13,169 nucleotides of DNA from NCBI GenBank assembly GCA_963808455.1, contig CAWEHT010000377.1:1-13169 (forward strand). The letters are read 5' to 3'. Shown here one piece after another: positions 1 to 8,213 of this stretch. The position numbers and the translations under genes were made by a program. This DNA is from CAWEHT01 sp963808455 (GTDB taxonomy: Bacteria > Chloroflexota > Anaerolineae > CG2-30-64-16). A model generated the notes under the pieces. That model saw only the letters and a program-made list of their open reading frames with translations. It was not told the origin of the DNA and ran no database searches. Position 1 is the stretch's first letter. Each line of letters starts with the position of its first letter.

Positions 1-575
1 CAGCAATACGGGATGAGCCGAGGCGACAAGGACAAGCGCCCTACGTATTGCTATGTCCGCGAGGAAATCGGCGTGGTCCATGCCCAGGAACGTTGAACCC
101 CACTTCGGGTCGGTCGCCACCTGCTCGGGGCGGCTTCCGTTGTGCATCAGGATCACAGGGCGCGATGCTCCACCACCACGCGGGCCATAGATTGGTCGCC
201 ACGCAGCGCCATGATGTCGTTGACGATATCGGCGCCAGCTTCCAGCGCAGCGCGTGCCACCTCAGCCTTGAGGTATCTTCGAACTGGACCCAGCCCCTCC
301 GCCACCAGCCGCTGCACGACGGGCACGATTCGCCGGATCTCTTCCTCGGCCGAGACCGTTGCAGACCCGGGCCGGGTGGACTCGCCCCCGATGTCTATCA
401 GGTCTGCCCCATCGGCGAAGAACTGCCGCGCCTGCGGACCGCGTGCTGAACCAAGCCGCCCCCCTGTCTGAGCACGCCGTCACCGGAAAACGAGTCGGGC
501 GTGACGTCGAGATGCCCATGACATACGTACGGCTTCCCCACTCAAGGGTAACCTGCCAGCCGTCATGCTCCGCAT
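1..575 (-). CDS. folP: Dihydropteroate synthase, 5' part, multiply frameshifted and cut by the window edge
   Basis: FolP condenses 6-hydroxymethyl-dihydropterin diphosphate with p-aminobenzoate in cytosolic folate synthesis. Read from right to left, family landmarks appear in order but in changing frames: EWGSRTYVMGI (about 515-540), TPDSFSGDGV after a shift, then FADGADLIDIGGESTRPG (about 370-425). These are followed by a damaged SIDTYK segment (271-286), then ARAALEAGADIVNDIMALRG and finally LMHNGSRPEQVATDP after another shift at 155-161. At least four indels are needed. The region 271-286 (VRRYLK in one frame) is best explained by three single-base losses from a canonical SIDTYK. The start is uncertain: ATG at 575 or 566 are the candidates, and no clean frame joins them to the body. 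About 190 of the usual 270-280 residues are present. The family is clear, but whether this is a pseudogene or sequence error cannot be decided here. Confidence 0.8.
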
Positions 576-607
576 CTGTGAGCCCCCCCGCCTGCTAAGT
601 GTAAGCT

Positions 608-636
608 AGCATACTACAGACCCCCACACGGGTCAA
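608..636 (-). promoter_or_regulatory. Putative sigma70-type promoter for folP
   Basis: On the minus strand, TTGACC (631-636) is followed by a 17-bp spacer and TATGCT (608-613), a reasonable -35/-10 pair about 35 bases upstream of the probable folP start. The -10 lies inside a near-perfect dyad, GTAAGCTAGCATAC at 601-614, which could be an operator or coincidence. The assignment rests on consensus match only. Confidence 0.4.
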
Positions 637-667
637 GTGCAAGTTAACGCTGGCCGGTGGCTGCGCT

Positions 668-697
668 TTGAGAATGAACGCGGAAGTAGGCTAGATA
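668..697 (+). promoter_or_regulatory. tkt: Putative promoter for transketolase
   Basis: TTGAGA (668-673), an 18-bp spacer and TAGATA (692-697) form a moderate -35/-10 match facing the transketolase. The leader to the chosen start would be about 105 bases. The rest of the 576-807 gap shows no convincing gene; the open frames crossing it have no recognisable motifs. Confidence 0.3.
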
Positions 698-790
698 GCC
701 GCGAACCTGAAGCCCGCCTCGGCGGCCAGAATCAGCGATCTTGCACCCGCCCTCATGGCCGGTCAAGGCCACGAAAGCAGGCCGCATCTC

Positions 791-795
791 GGAGG
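791..795 (+). promoter_or_regulatory. tkt: Ribosome binding site deciding the tkt start
   Basis: GGAGG lies 12 bases before ATG 808. The conserved reading frame alone would suggest a TTG at 741, but that upstream extension has no recognisable motif and no good Shine-Dalgarno. This supports 808 with an indel shortly after. Confidence 0.5.
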
Positions 796-807
796 TTTGG
801 ATCGATC

Positions 808-3184
808 ATGGCGCAGACGGAAGAGCGGCAGCCTTCGATCAGTTGGTGCCCCAATTCGGCCATTGGGAAAAAACGAAAGACCTGATCGACAACCTGCTTG
901 ACATCATCGTCAACTATCGCCAGAGCGGCCACCCGGGTGGGTCGCGCTCGAAAGTACATGCGCTGCTCGCCACGCTGCTCGGCGGCGTGATGCACTGGGA
1001 CATCCGCCATCCGGAGAAGAGGTTCGGCGATCGGTTCATCCTGGTCGGCGGCCACGCTGCCCCACTGGTATACTGTACCTTGGCGGTATTCAACGAGGCG
1101 CTCCGGCGAAATTTGCCCAAACGGGTGAATCGCGCTTTCAGATCGCTGACGCGGAGAACCGGGCTCTAGGCTGGGAGCACTTGTTGGCATTCCGGCGGCG
1201 CGGCGGGCTCTCGGGGCACGCCGAGATGGCCGGCAGGACGCTGTTTCTGAAGTTCAACACGGGGCCCTCTGCGCATGGCAGCCCGGCAGCGGCTGGCGAA
1301 GCGCTGGCACTGAAACGCGGGGGCGCCGGGTCCGTCAAGGTGTTTGCCTTTGAAGGCGAAGGCGGCCTGACCCCAGGCGTCAACCACGAGACACTGAACT
1401 CGGCCTGGGGCATGAAGCTCGATAACCTGTTCTATGTCGTGGACTGGAATGATTTTGGGATCGATGATCACCCTATCAGCAGTGCGGTGTATGGCACGCC
1501 GGCAGACTGGTTCAGCTCGCACGGCTGCGCGCGTCTTCGGCACGGAGCTGGGCAGCGAATGGGGACCTGTCACTCGAACTTTGCTTGACATGGCCTCCAG
1601 CGCGAATCCCGACCAGTTGCCGGGCATGGCGTGGTTCAAGACGCGGAAAGGCCGCGGCTACCTGAAATACCGACAACGCCTTGCACGCCGCCGCACGGGC
1701 TCGAATTCTGACCTGTTCTGGGAAACCAAGCGCCCGTTCGCCGAGAAATATGGCGTGACCTTCACCAACTTTGGTGGCCCGGCGCCGGACGGTCCGGCTG
1801 CCCTGCAGGCCGAGTTCCGGGCCAACCTGAATGCGGTCATGGAAGTCCTCCGCTGCGACCAAGCCCTGGTGGATTACCTGGCCCAGAGGCTGGTCGATCT
1901 GGGCAGCAGCGTCCCGGAAAGCTTGCACACTTTCCGGCTGGGCTTGCACGGCAATCCCTTTACTGACAGGCGCCTGTTCGATTTCGAGAACTACCCGGCC
2001 AATCTGTACGAGCCGCCAGGCACGCCGGTCGCCACCCGGTCGGCACTGGCGAAGTGGGGCGCTTGGGTCAACGTGTTCGGCGCTCGTAACTACGACCGAC
2101 CTCTCTTCCTTGCCTGCTCTGCCGATTTGGCCGAGTCCACCAATATCGTGGGCTTCGGCAAGCCCTACGGCGAGTTCCAGGGCTACGGCTGGTACGAGCG
2201 CTACGGCACTCCCGAAGGCGTTCTGTTGCCGCAAGAGATCACCGAGTTCGCCAACGCCGGTATCTTGTGCGGCGCTGCTGTTACCAACCTGGCCCCTGAC
2301 CCGGAAAAGGAGTTCGATGGCTTTTGGGGCGCCTGCTCGACCTATGGCTCCTTCTCCTACCTGAAGTACGGCATGTTCCGCCTGTTCAGCCAGCTGGCCC
2401 AGGACTGCGACTGGAAGGTTGGCAAGGTGATCTGGGTGGCAGGGCATTCTGGCCCGGAGACGGCTGACGACAGCCGCACGCACTTTGGCATCCATGCGCC
2501 GGGCGTGACCCAACTCTTCCCTGCCGGCCGGGTGATCAACCTTCACCCCTGGGAACACAACGAAGTCCCGGTGCTTCTGGGGGCGGCGCTGGCGCAGCCC
2601 GCGCCGATTGTCGCCTTGCACCTAACGCGCCCGCCCGTGCCTGTGCCGGACCGCATCGCGCTCCGCATGCCCTCACACTTTGCGGCGGCCCGCGGCGCGG
2701 CTACATCGTGCGAGATTATGTCGATGGTGAGCCACGGGGCGGGGCTGTGATCGTCCAGGGCACGAGCGCGATGGCAGGCGTCGCCGCGCTGCTGCCGGAG
2801 CTGCAGGCAAGCCATCTCAATGTCAAGATCGTGTATGCAGCCAGCCCTGAGTTGTTTGCCCTGCAGCCGGCGGAGTATCGGGAGCAGGTCCTGAATCCAG
2901 CGGATCGGGTCAATTCCATGGTCGTCACCACTCAGGCCAAATCGCTGATGGGCGAGTGGATCTTCGACCAGATGAACGCGCCGTACGCGCTTTCGGCAGA
3001 CTGGGACAATCGTTGGCGCACGGGCGGCACGCTCGATGAGGTATTGGAAGAGGCCCATCTTTCGCCGGCATGGATCCTGCACGGCATCCACCGCTTCGTG
3101 CAAGACAAAGACGAGAGGTTGAAGCGCCTGCGCGCCGCCGTGGACGCCGCCAGGGGTAGCTCTCATGGCTTGCGCGTCTGTTGA
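808..3184 (+). CDS. tkt: Transketolase (ThDP-dependent, ~790-residue type), frameshifted
   Basis: Transketolase moves two-carbon ketol units between sugar phosphates in the cytosolic pentose phosphate pathway. The reconstructed protein is about 792 residues, matching the long transketolase-like enzymes I recall from Chloroflexota and Actinobacteria. Landmarks in order are RQSGHPGGSRSKVH near the N-terminus and the ThDP-binding stretch GEGGLTPG...VVDWNDFGID. They continue with SADLAESTNIVGF, FWGACSTYGSFSYLKYG, WVAGHSGPETADDSRTHFG, and SADWDNRWRTGGTLDEV near the C-terminus. The ATG at 808 is preferred because GGAGG lies at 791-795; a frameshift near 812-835 joins it to the conserved frame. Further shifts lie near 1101-1115, 1523-1535, 1669-1715 (several that cancel) and 2691-2701. 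Apart from these the sequence stays well conserved, which argues for sequencing indels. The exact substrate is assigned by family. Confidence 0.85.
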
Positions 3185-3210
3185 CAGACTGCCACGATAC
3201 TCGTTAGAAT
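3181..3210 (+). promoter_or_regulatory. Near-consensus sigma70-type promoter for the lgt operon
   Basis: A perfect TTGACA (3181-3186) overlaps the transketolase stop codon (TGA 3182-3184). It is followed by an 18-bp spacer and TAGAAT (3205-3210). The predicted transcript start near 3217 leaves a leader of about 35 bases before lgt. This lets the lgt-phosphatase-mutM-chrA operon be expressed independently of tkt. Confidence 0.6.
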
Positions 3211-3232
3211 CTGGTGAATGACTCCGTTAGAA
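3199..3232 (+). repeat. Near-direct repeat ACTC(C)GTTAGAA between tkt and lgt
   Basis: ACTCGTTAGAA (3199-3209) and ACTCCGTTAGAA (3221-3232) differ by one base and are offset by 22-23 bases, about two helical turns. The first copy contains the -10 of the lgt promoter. It may be a tandem regulator site or chance. Confidence 0.35.
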
Positions 3233-3251
3233 AGGCGTCTAAGAGGGATTG

Positions 3252-4261
3252 ATGAATCCGGTTCTGGTTAGCCTCGGCCCATTGCAGATCCATTGGTATG
3301 GCGTCCTGATTGTGCTCGGAGCCTTGCTGGCAGCCTGGCTTGCGACGAAGGAAGCCGAACGGCGCGGGGAGGACCCCGAGCATGTATGGGACTTGCTGGT
3401 CTGGATCCTCATTCTCGGCATCATCGGGGCACGACTATATCATGTCTTCTCAACGCCCACCGGCAGCTTTGCCAATTGGGCTTACTACCGGCAGCACCCG
3501 CTCAAGATCATCGATTTCTGGAATGGTGGCCTGCGCGGCCTGGGCATCTTTGGCGCTGTGGTCGGCGGGGCGCTCGCTGTCATCCTCTATGCGTTGCGAC
3601 ATCATCTGAACCTGTTGCGCTGGCTCGACATCCCGGCGCCCGGCCTGCTGCTGGCGCAGGCGATTGGTCGGATGGGCAACCGGATCAATCAGGAACTGTA
3701 CGGCCCGCCGACCCATCTGCCGTGGGCCTTCCACATCAACCCTCAGTACACTTGCCAGGAACCGGCAGGGTCACCGATGGCGTGCGGCGACCCTTCGCGC
3801 CTGACGGATGCCGTTCGCCAGTGGTACGCCACGCACGGCTTCCATCCCACCTTCTTCTACGAAGCCGCCTGGAATGTCGTAGGCTTTGCTCTGTTGTGGC
3901 TGGTGGGCCGGCGGTTCCGGAACTGGCTGCGCGACGGCGATGTGTTCTTTCTCTACATGATCTGGTATCCGACCGGCCGGTTCTGGGTCGAGATGTTCCG
4001 ACCGGACGCATGGCGCATCGGAGCACTAGCGACGGCCCAGTGGGTGGCACTGGGCGCCATCGCTATAGGGGCCGTTGCCCTGATCGTGAATCACCGCCGC
4101 CCTCAGGCTACTTCCCCGTCCGCCGCGGCCGCTTCCCGCTGCCGATGCCAAGAGCTCAGCGGGGCCAGGCCCAGGAAGGCCCGGCCCAGGTGCCGGCCGC
4201 TCTTGGCGGGCGATTGGCTCTGCTTCGGCACCGGTTGCTCGAACAAGGGCTGCGCGCGTGA
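3252..4261 (+). CDS. lgt: Prolipoprotein diacylglyceryl transferase
   Basis: Lgt is an inner-membrane enzyme that transfers diacylglycerol from phosphatidylglycerol to the lipobox cysteine of prolipoproteins, the first step of lipoprotein maturation. Diagnostic segments are IHWYGVLIVLGA near the N-terminus, the family signature GRMGNRINQELYGPP, HPTFFYEAAWN, and YPTGRFWVEMFRPDAWR with the conserved Arg/Glu pair. At the E. coli HGG position it reads GLGIFGAVVGG, a substitution I believe is common outside Proteobacteria. An insertion of about 30 residues with two cysteines (TCQEP, ACGD) precedes the HPTFFYE motif. ATG 3252 has AGAGGG just upstream. The conserved protein ends near 4110. Beyond that the initial frame becomes low-complexity and runs through the next gene, whereas after a one-base shift near 4095-4145 another frame ends in LLRHRLLEQGLRA at 4261, overlapping the next start. 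That C-terminus is inferred. Confidence 0.9.
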
Positions 4262-4748
4262 CCTGGCTATGGGCCTGGGACCACTTTGTGCGGTTCGCCT
4301 TGGGTGCGCCCCGTATCGCCACGAGCCGCATTACCCCGCACTTGCTCGTCGGCGGGCAGTACCGGCATCGGGGCTGGCAGCGGCTGGCGGCGGCTGGTGT
4401 CACAGGGGTCCTCTCGCTGCGGCAGGAATTCTGCGACCGCGAGGCGGGCATCGCGCCTGAGCGCTACTTGCGCCTGCCCACCCCGATGATGCGGCCCCCA
4501 CACTCGAGCAGCTCCATGAGGGTGTCAACTTCATCGACGAGGAGGCGCGGCGGGGCGGCGCCGTATACGTGCACTGCGGAGCCGGCGTAGGCCGGGCCGC
4601 CACCATGGCGGCGGCCTATCTCGTCAGCCAGGGTATGGCGCCTGAAAAGGCCTGGTCTGAGATCCGCGCTGTGCGCCCTTTCATCCGGCCCACCCCTCCC
4701 CAAAGGGCCATCCTGCGACAGTGGGCAGCCACAATGCGGGGGGACTGA
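4258..4748 (+). CDS. Dual-specificity protein phosphatase-like protein, one frameshift
   Basis: This is a cysteine-based phosphatase of the dual-specificity family, expected to act on phosphotyrosine or phosphoserine/threonine, or on other small phosphorylated substrates. The N-terminal part (ITPHLLVGGQYRHRGWQRL, then GVTGVLSLRQEF) matches the start of DSP domains. The active-site loop VHCGAGVGRAATMAAAYL provides the HCX5R motif, but Ala follows the Arg where Ser/Thr is usual. A base is missing in the C-run at 4481-4484, just before DDAAPTLEQLHEG, which would hold the general-acid Asp. Restored length is about 163 residues. GTG 4258 is chosen because it overlaps the inferred lgt stop (GTGA) and has AAGGG at 4245-4249. 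The physiological substrate is unknown. Confidence 0.82.
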
Positions 4749-4757
4749 CCGATCAGG

Positions 4758-5580
4758 ATGCCCGAACTGCCCGACCTGGAAGTGATCCGCGAGTTCCTGG
4801 CCCCACGGCTGCCCGGCGCAACCATCACCGCGGTAAAGGTGATCAGGCCCCTGGTCGTCCGCAATCTGCTGGGCGGCAACCTCGAGGCCTGCCTGACCGG
4901 CCGGCGGTTCAGCTCGGTGGCACGAACGCGGCAAGTTCCTGCTGCTTGGCCTGGAGGGCGAGCTGCACGTCGCGATCAATCCCATGCTAGCCGGGCGCCT
5001 GCGCTGGGGTGCGCCGCTTGCACGTCCGCGAGCGCGCGACGTTCTGGCTCTGGAGTTGAGCGACGGCTCCGAGTTGCGCTACCACGACGCCGAGGACATG
5101 GGCAAGGTGTATCTGGCAAAGGACCTCGAACAGGTGCCGGGATTTGCCGGCCAGGGCCCTGAAGCAGACGACCCGGCCTTGACCTCCGCCATTTTCGCCG
5201 GACGCTTGAAACGGCACCATGGCGAGATCAAAGGTATCCTGACCAATCAGTCTTTCGTCGCCGGCATCGGCAATGCCTATGCCGACGAAATCTTCTGGTC
5301 AGCTCGCATCTACCCCTTCCGGTGGCGGCGAGACCTCTCCGCCGACGAAATCGTCGGCATTCACCACGCCATGCAAGCCGTCTTGGCCGATGCGATCACG
5401 ATCTTGCGCGAGCGGGTCGGCTCAGCCATCGACGTCAAGGTGCGTGACTTTCTGGCAGTGCACGGCAAGTCAGGCCAACCCTGCCCCCGCTGCGGGAACC
5501 CCGTCAGCGAGGTGAAACGGCAGCGCATCGCGACCCACTTTTGCCGGGCCTGCCAGCCGGGCCTGATGGTGGACCGGTGA
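4758..5580 (+). CDS. mutM: Formamidopyrimidine-DNA glycosylase (Fpg/MutM), one frameshift
   Basis: MutM removes oxidised purines such as 8-oxoguanine and nicks the abasic site in base-excision repair. The protein starts MPELPDLEVI, giving the catalytic N-terminal proline and Glu at the next position (usual form PELPEVE). A one-base excess near 4918-4931 breaks the frame; the next frame continues RGKFLLLGLEGELHVAINPM, with the conserved Lys. Then come the helix-two-turn-helix region (GILTNQSFVAGIGNAYADEI) and a C-terminal zinc finger of the CX2C-X16-CX2C type starting CPRCGNP and ending CRACQPG. Length is about 274 residues, normal for the family. It follows the phosphatase by nine bases with only a weak ribosome site. 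Given the Asp variant after PELP, a Nei-like specificity cannot be excluded. Confidence 0.9.
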
Positions 5581-6188
5581 CCGGCGAAGAGCTGGCGGCG
5601 TCGGCTGCCGGGCGGACTCGGCCGGGCCTCTGGGCGCTGTTCGGTATCTGGCTGATCTTGGGCACCCAATCGTTCGGCGGCGGCTCATCCACCCTGCTTT
5701 TCATCCACCGCGCCTGTATGAAATACCGTTGGATTGACGAGTCGGAGTTCGTCCGCGACTGGGCCCTGGTCCAGGTCGCGCCGGGCATCAACCTCGTGAA
5801 ATTCACGGCTTTGCTGGGGTATCGCCTGAGAGGCTGGGCCGGGCTGGCAGTGGCCATTGCCGGGCTCCTCCTGCCAAGCGCCACCGTAACGGTGCTGATG
5901 ACGGCCGGTTATGACGCCGTCCGCAGCCAGCCGATGGTACAGGCGGCACTGAAGGGCATCCTGCCCGCCACCATCGGCCTCAGCCTGGCAATGGCCTGGC
6001 AAATGGCTGAGCCGATGCTGGCGCGGTCATGGCACGAGGGGCGGGCCCGCCTGTCGGCGCACGTTCTGGTGCTGCTGGCCTCCGCGGCCGGTTTGATCCT
6101 CGGTGCTTCGCCGGTGATCGTCCTGTTGTTATCGGGGGCCTGCCTGGTGCTCCTGCTGGCCGCCATCCCCTGCGGAGCCGAAACATGA
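5577..6188 (+). CDS. chrA: Chromate transporter, N-terminal-type half protein
   Basis: This is a CHR-family membrane protein of 203 residues. Single-domain (short-chain) CHR proteins are usually encoded as tandem pairs that together export chromate. The motif TQSFGGGSSTLLFIHRACM followed by YRWIDESEFVRDWALVQ and APGINLVKFTALLGYRLRG is characteristic of the family's first helices. About four to five further hydrophobic segments follow, including AIAGLLLPSATVTVLM and the last one, SPVIVLLLSGACLVLLLAAI. GTG 5577 overlaps the mutM stop (GTGA) and places the start about 25 residues before the first membrane segment. The frame is intact. The substrate is assigned by family; some CHR proteins may carry other oxyanions. 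Confidence 0.85.
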   Translation: MTGEELAASAAGRTRPGLWALFGIWLILGTQSFGGGSSTLLFIHRACMKYRWIDESEFVRDWALVQVAPGINLVKFTALLGYRLRGWAGLAVAIAGLLLPSATVTVLMTAGYDAVRSQPMVQAALKGILPATIGLSLAMAWQMAEPMLARSWHEGRARLSAHVLVLLASAAGLILGASPVIVLLLSGACLVLLLAAIPCGAET

Positions 6189-6698
6189 ACGCCCTGACCT
6201 ACTTCTGGCTGTTTCTCAAGGCATCACTCCTGTCCACAGGCGGACTGGGGAATCTGCCGTTCCTGCATAAGGACCTGCTGGCGCTCGCGTGGGCGTGCGA
6301 GGCAGATTTTGTAACGGCCCTGGCCGTAGGGCAAGTCAGCCCGGGGCCATCGGGCCTGTGGAGCATCAGCCTTGGCTACCTCACCTTCAGCTGGCTCGGG
6401 GCCGGGCTGGCCCTCATCGCCCTGGCCCTGCCGCCCTTGCTGATCCTTGTCGTGGCCGCATTCTATGGGCGCGTCGAGAAAAACCTGACCGTTCAGCATT
6501 TCACGCGGGGTTTGGCCATGGGCGTTGTAGGGTTGACCGCCGGGGTCGCCTGGGCCCTGGCCCGCTCGACGATCTGTCAACTGGGGTGGGGTCTTGATCG
6601 CTTTGGGCACCCTGCTGCTGGCGGTGAGCAACAGAGTGCCCATCATTCTGGTGCTGGCCCTGGCAGGGCTGGCCGGGTGCCTGCTCTATCTCCATTAG
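6185..6698 (+). CDS. chrA: Chromate transporter, second half protein, one frameshift
   Basis: This is the second CHR-family half of the tandem pair, about 170 residues. Its ATG overlaps the previous stop (ATGA), with GGAG at 6174-6177. It shows the family pattern LFLKASLLSTGGLGNLPFL, then FVTALAVGQVSPGPSGLW (the conserved GQ-x-x-PGP element), then GYLTFSWLGAGLALIALALP. A one-base excess in the G-rich stretch 6581-6591 shifts the frame. After correction the last helix reads VPIILVLALAGLAGCLLYLH and stops at 6698. In the uncorrected frame the protein would continue to 6790 with a polar, implausible tail. The pair probably assembles as an antiparallel heterodimer, by analogy with characterised short-chain CHR pairs. 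Confidence 0.82.
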
Positions 6699-6759
6699 CG
6701 ACAACCGCATGCCGAGCCGCGCAGCGCGTTGCACGCATGCGCCTGGCATACAGCCAACC

Positions 6760-6773
6760 CTGCCGATCGGCAG
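6760..6773. other. Perfect palindrome in the convergent gap between chrA and the DUF5666 gene
   Basis: CTGCCGATCGGCAG is a 14-bp perfect palindrome in the 6699-6793 gap. A second palindrome, CGCATGCG, lies at 6734-6741. There is no T-run, so a classical bidirectional terminator is not demonstrated. Nothing else is recognisable in this gap. Confidence 0.3.
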
Positions 6774-6793
6774 ATGCGCCAGCTAGTTGACGA

Positions 6794-8110
6794 TCATGGC
6801 ATGAACCATCGGAACATCACAGCGATATCGGTTGCCGTGATGACGCTCTCGGCCTGGTAACCCTCGACAAAGGCATACGCACCCACTCTGACAAAGTTAG
6901 GATCTTCGATGTGGGTGCTCGACGTGACCGTCACGCTATACTGGCCGATACTCCATATTCCATTCCATGTTCCCGAATGCCCCCAGCGGCCATTATTCGA
7001 CGTGTTCGACGGCAACGACTCGATCTCGCCCGCAAAGCGTACGGGCTTGACGGTCACGCCCGGGCTCGATAGCACGGTGATCTGGCTGGCCTGGATCACA
7101 CTGTGGGCACCCTCCGTCCCAGTCACCTGGACGCTCGCACCGACCGTGACCGATCCCGCCGTTTGGTCGATCGTGGTCTTGGGTGTCACATCGACCTGCT
7201 GGCCGTTGACGACCCACACTCCTAGCAGCTGGCCCCCTGCCATGAACTTGTGTCGCGGGAAAAATGGTCGAGGCCCGAAGGGCGGCATGGGCGGCAAGGA
7301 CGTCACCGTGCCGGTGATGGTGACGGTGACGGGTTGGGTCTTCTGGAACCATTGCACCTGGATGTCTTGGGCCATCAGCCGCGTCTCGTTGCTATCGAGA
7401 GCGGCGGTCGCAGTAGCAATCAGCCCGACCGATGAGGTGCCCGTGTAAGTGTCGCTGATCTCGCTGTTTGCGGTGATCGATATCGGGATCGTGCTGACTT
7501 GCCACACGCTCGGGGGGATCGCGTAGTCAGACTCAGACTCGATCGCGCCCCACAACCACACGGCCGACGCGGCCTGGCTGTTGCGGATCGACAGCGCAAC
7601 CAGGCCACCATTTTTCTCCCGCGCCGTCACTTCCACCCACGACCCTGCATTCGCCGCACCAATCTTGCCAAAATGGCCGTCGACTTGGGTGCTGGTCGTA
7701 ACCGAGATCGATTGGCCCGCGACGATCCACGTGCCGGCTTTGCCAGACGACGGCTTCTCCTGCAGGGGCCCTCGCAAGACTACATCGGGCTGCTCTATCA
7801 GGATCTGCCGCGCTAGGTAGTAGGTAGAGGTGACTTCAGGAGTTGCCTCGACGTCCGCCCACATGCCGGCTGCCGGCGTCAGGTGAGGCGCCAGCACTCG
7901 CGTCGCCGAGTTTACGTCTACGGTGTTGCCCGCAATCGTCCAGGCGCCGCCTGTAGTCGTTGGCACGGCAGTGATGACACCGGTAAACCTCACGGTCCAC
8001 GTGCCGCTGCTGGTGGCCAGCGCCGGCAGCGCTGGCGCCATGACCAGCACCAGCAGCACGCTCAGCACAACCAGCCAGTGCATCCTTCGAGTTCGCGAAC
8101 GTTGGTTCAT
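6794..8110 (-). CDS. Secreted protein with about five DUF5666-like repeats
   Basis: This is a 438-residue exported protein of unknown function. The N-terminus has a basic RTRR stretch, a hydrophobic core (LVVLSVLLVLVMAP) and a likely cleavage after PALA near residue 32. The mature part consists of about five units of 70-90 residues with the DUF5666 pattern: a strand like RFTGVI, a G-x-W-x-I/V-x-G segment, V-x-V then T-x-I/V, a G-x-x-V-x-V step, and a final A-x-x-I. Examples are GTWTVRFTGVITAV, GTWIVAGQSISV, GVWVVNGQQVDV and NGIWSIGQYSVTV. It is rich in Ser/Thr/Val and has no cysteine. AAGGAG at 8119-8124 supports the ATG at 8110. It is the last gene of the minus block and may have its own promoter. 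The frame is intact. Confidence 0.8.
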   Translation of the reverse strand: MNQRSRTRRMHWLVVLSVLLVLVMAPALPALATSSGTWTVRFTGVITAVPTTTGGAWTIAGNTVDVNSATRVLAPHLTPAAGMWADVEATPEVTSTYYLARQILIEQPDVVLRGPLQEKPSSGKAGTWIVAGQSISVTTSTQVDGHFGKIGAANAGSWVEVTAREKNGGLVALSIRNSQAASAVWLWGAIESESDYAIPPSVWQVSTIPISITANSEISDTYTGTSSVGLIATATAALDSNETRLMAQDIQVQWFQKTQPVTVTITGTVTSLPPMPPFGPRPFFPRHKFMAGGQLLGVWVVNGQQVDVTPKTTIDQTAGSVTVGASVQVTGTEGAHSVIQASQITVLSSPGVTVKPVRFAGEIESLPSNTSNNGRWGHSGTWNGIWSIGQYSVTVTSSTHIEDPNFVRVGAYAFVEGYQAESVITATDIAVMFRWFMP

Positions 8111-8171
8111 GAGATCGTCTCCTTGCTGCGAAGAGCCCCTTGGGGGGGACTCGGGGTCTCGCCGTCCTCGG

Positions 8172-8201
8172 CATTTATCGACCGAGATACAGCATGGTCA
8201 A
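8172..8201 (-). promoter_or_regulatory. Possible internal promoter for the DUF5666 gene
   Basis: On the minus strand, TTGACC (8196-8201), an 18-bp spacer and TAAATG (8172-8177) lie about 60 bases upstream of the DUF5666 start. The leader also contains an imperfect hairpin, GAGCCCC against GGGGGGACTC, at 8133-8152. The match is modest. Confidence 0.3.
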
Positions 8202-8213
8202 GTGAATGCAACC

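Noticed and set aside
741..807. Upstream TTG start for transketolase at 741
   Set aside because: It is in frame with the conserved body but has no good ribosome site and no recognisable upstream motif. GGAGG before ATG 808 is better.
753..1190. Minus-strand open frame of about 145 codons opposite the transketolase
   Set aside because: It lies antisense to the conserved transketolase N-terminus and shows no family motif; G+C-rich DNA commonly gives such frames.
1512..2621. Long minus-strand open frame (369 codons) opposite the transketolase
   Set aside because: The plus strand here encodes clear transketolase motifs (SADLAESTNIVGF, FWGACSTYGSFSYL). The antisense translation is Arg/Ala/Gly-rich without any domain.
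6731..6790. C-terminal extension of the second chrA protein to 6790
   Set aside because: It arises only in the uncorrected frame and is polar; the shifted frame supplies a proper final membrane helix and a stop at 6698.
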